A stretch of 64,000 bases of DNA from Orychophragmus violaceus. Lineage: Eukaryota > Streptophyta > Magnoliopsida > Brassicales > Brassicaceae. The position numbers and the translations under genes are program-made. Under the pieces are notes generated by a model. That model did not search any database. It was given only the letters and a program-made list of their open reading frames with translations, and was not told the DNA's origin. Below, in pieces: positions 62,901 to 64,000 of this stretch. Positions within the stretch are counted from its first letter, which is position 1. Each line of letters begins with the position of its first letter. The stretch is from NCBI GenBank assembly GCA_030180135.1, contig CM058238.1, positions 93,008,619 to 93,072,618 on the forward strand, read 5' to 3'.

Positions 62901-64000
62901 TTCTTCTCGGGCCATGAACACTTGGTTTTTCATGCACCGCAACTGTCCCACGGTGCATAGGATCAGTCCACGATCAGTTTATCATATACCGTCATTTTGT
63001 TTTCACCCGTTTCCTCCACCACACCTCCTTACTGTCCATATGAGGGGTTTTGGTCGTGGTACTTTCGAAAAAACTCGACCCGATTCTTCCTGGGCCATGA
63101 ACACTTGGTTTTTCATGCACCGCGACTGTCCCACGGTGCATAGGATCAGTCCACGATCAGTTTATCATATCCCGTCATTTTTTTTTCACTTGTTTTCTCC
63201 ACCACACCTCCTTACTGTCTATATGAGGGGTTTTGGTCGTGGTACTTTCGAAAAAACTCGACCCGATACTTCCCGGGACATGAACACTTGGTTTTTCATG
63301 CACCGCGACTGTCCCACTGTGCATAGGATCAGTCCACGATCAGTTTATCATATCCCGTCATTTTTTTTTCACCCGTTTCCTCCACCACACCTCCTTACTG
63401 TCCATATGAGGGGTTTTGGTCGTGGTACTTTCGAAAAAACTCGACCCGATCCTTCTCGGGACATGAACACTTGGTTTTTCATGCACCGCGACTGTCCCAC
63501 GGTGCATAGGATCAGTCCACGATCGGTTTATCCTATCCCGTCATTTTTTTTCCACTTGTTTCCTCCACCACACCTCCTTACTGTCCATATGAGGGGTTTT
63601 GGTCGTGGTACTTTCGAAAAAACTCGACCGGATCCTTCTCGGGACATGAACACTTGGTTTTTCATGCACCGCGACTGTCCCACGGTGCATAGGATCAGTC
63701 CACGATCAGTTTATCATATACCGTCATTTTTTTCACATGTTTCCTCCACCACACCTCCTTACTGTCCATATGAGGGGTTTTGGTCGTGGTACTTTCGAAA
63801 AAACTCGACCCGATCCTTCTCGGGACATGAACACTTGGTTTTTCATGCACCGCGACTGTCCCACGGTGCATAGGATCAGTCCACGATCAGTTTATCCTAT
63901 CCCGTCATTTTTTTTTCACTTGTTTCCTCCACCACACCTCCTTATTGTCCATATGAGGGGTTTTGGTCGTGGTACTTTCGAAAAAACTCGACCCGATTCT
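53942..64000. repeat. Satellite array, right block (about 55 copies), continues past window
   Basis: Same monomer, strand and phase as 13120-48205. Cassettes seen near 47.4-48.2 kb recur here. The CACACGTCC-type unit is spaced 1269 bp (54460 to 55729; 7 monomers), 1636 bp (55729 to 57365; 9) and 1089 bp (60094 to 61183; 6). A 4-monomer step of 731 bp links 61910 with 62641, both with the rare marks CCTTATTGTCC and CACCGCAACTG. ORFs across monomers are artefacts. Confidence 0.96.

Noticed and set aside
13120..64000. CENP-B box in the monomer (TTTCGAAAAAACTCGACCCG looked similar)
   Set aside because: The spacing from TTCG to the required CGGG does not match the consensus, and plant centromeres do not generally use it.

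Overview
This window is repeat-only plant DNA. It combines a large tandem satellite (monomer about 182 bp) with young Ty3/gypsy LTR retrotransposons of the Tekay/Del type, i.e. chromoviruses with a C-terminal chromodomain. No ordinary host gene is supported. The tRNA-iMet primer site, chromodomain polyprotein, nucleosome-sized satellite and nested insertions all point to pericentromeric or centromeric heterochromatin of a flowering plant. Brassicaceae is my best guess from the look of the polyprotein, but that is a weak inference.

Layout. (1) 1-13119 is a nested pair. An outer element on the + strand enters from the left edge in mid reverse transcriptase (1-1991). A complete second copy of the same family is inserted into it in the opposite orientation (1992-10952, minus strand, two 1919-bp LTRs, 5-bp target duplication GAGAT). 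The outer pol then resumes in frame (10958-11216), followed by its 3' LTR (11212-13119). (2) 13120-48205 is an uninterrupted satellite array of about 190 monomers, organised in recent multi-monomer duplications (higher-order repeats). (3) 48206-53936 is a non-autonomous LTR element with 2.12-kb LTRs and only about 1.5 kb of degenerate interior. It is inserted in a monomer with target duplication CTTAC. (4) 53937-64000 is the same satellite in the same phase, running off the right edge.

How the parts work together. The inner element (gag, then protease-RT-RNase H-integrase-chromodomain) looks complete. Gag and pol lie in one frame but are separated by stop codons inside a 90-nt segment that begins GTATGT and ends TAG. 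Removing it restores the usual Gag-protease junction in frame, so I infer a retained/spliced intron that sets Gag versus Gag-Pol. The non-autonomous element carries a 90-nt segment with the same boundaries, the same primer site and leader, a similar polypurine tract, matching LTR ends and the same U3 palindrome. It is therefore probably a passenger of the autonomous family. Both families inserted into the same satellite, which fits heterochromatin targeting by the chromodomain.

Limits: LTR differences and satellite periods were read by eye. No alignment, database search or expression data were available.
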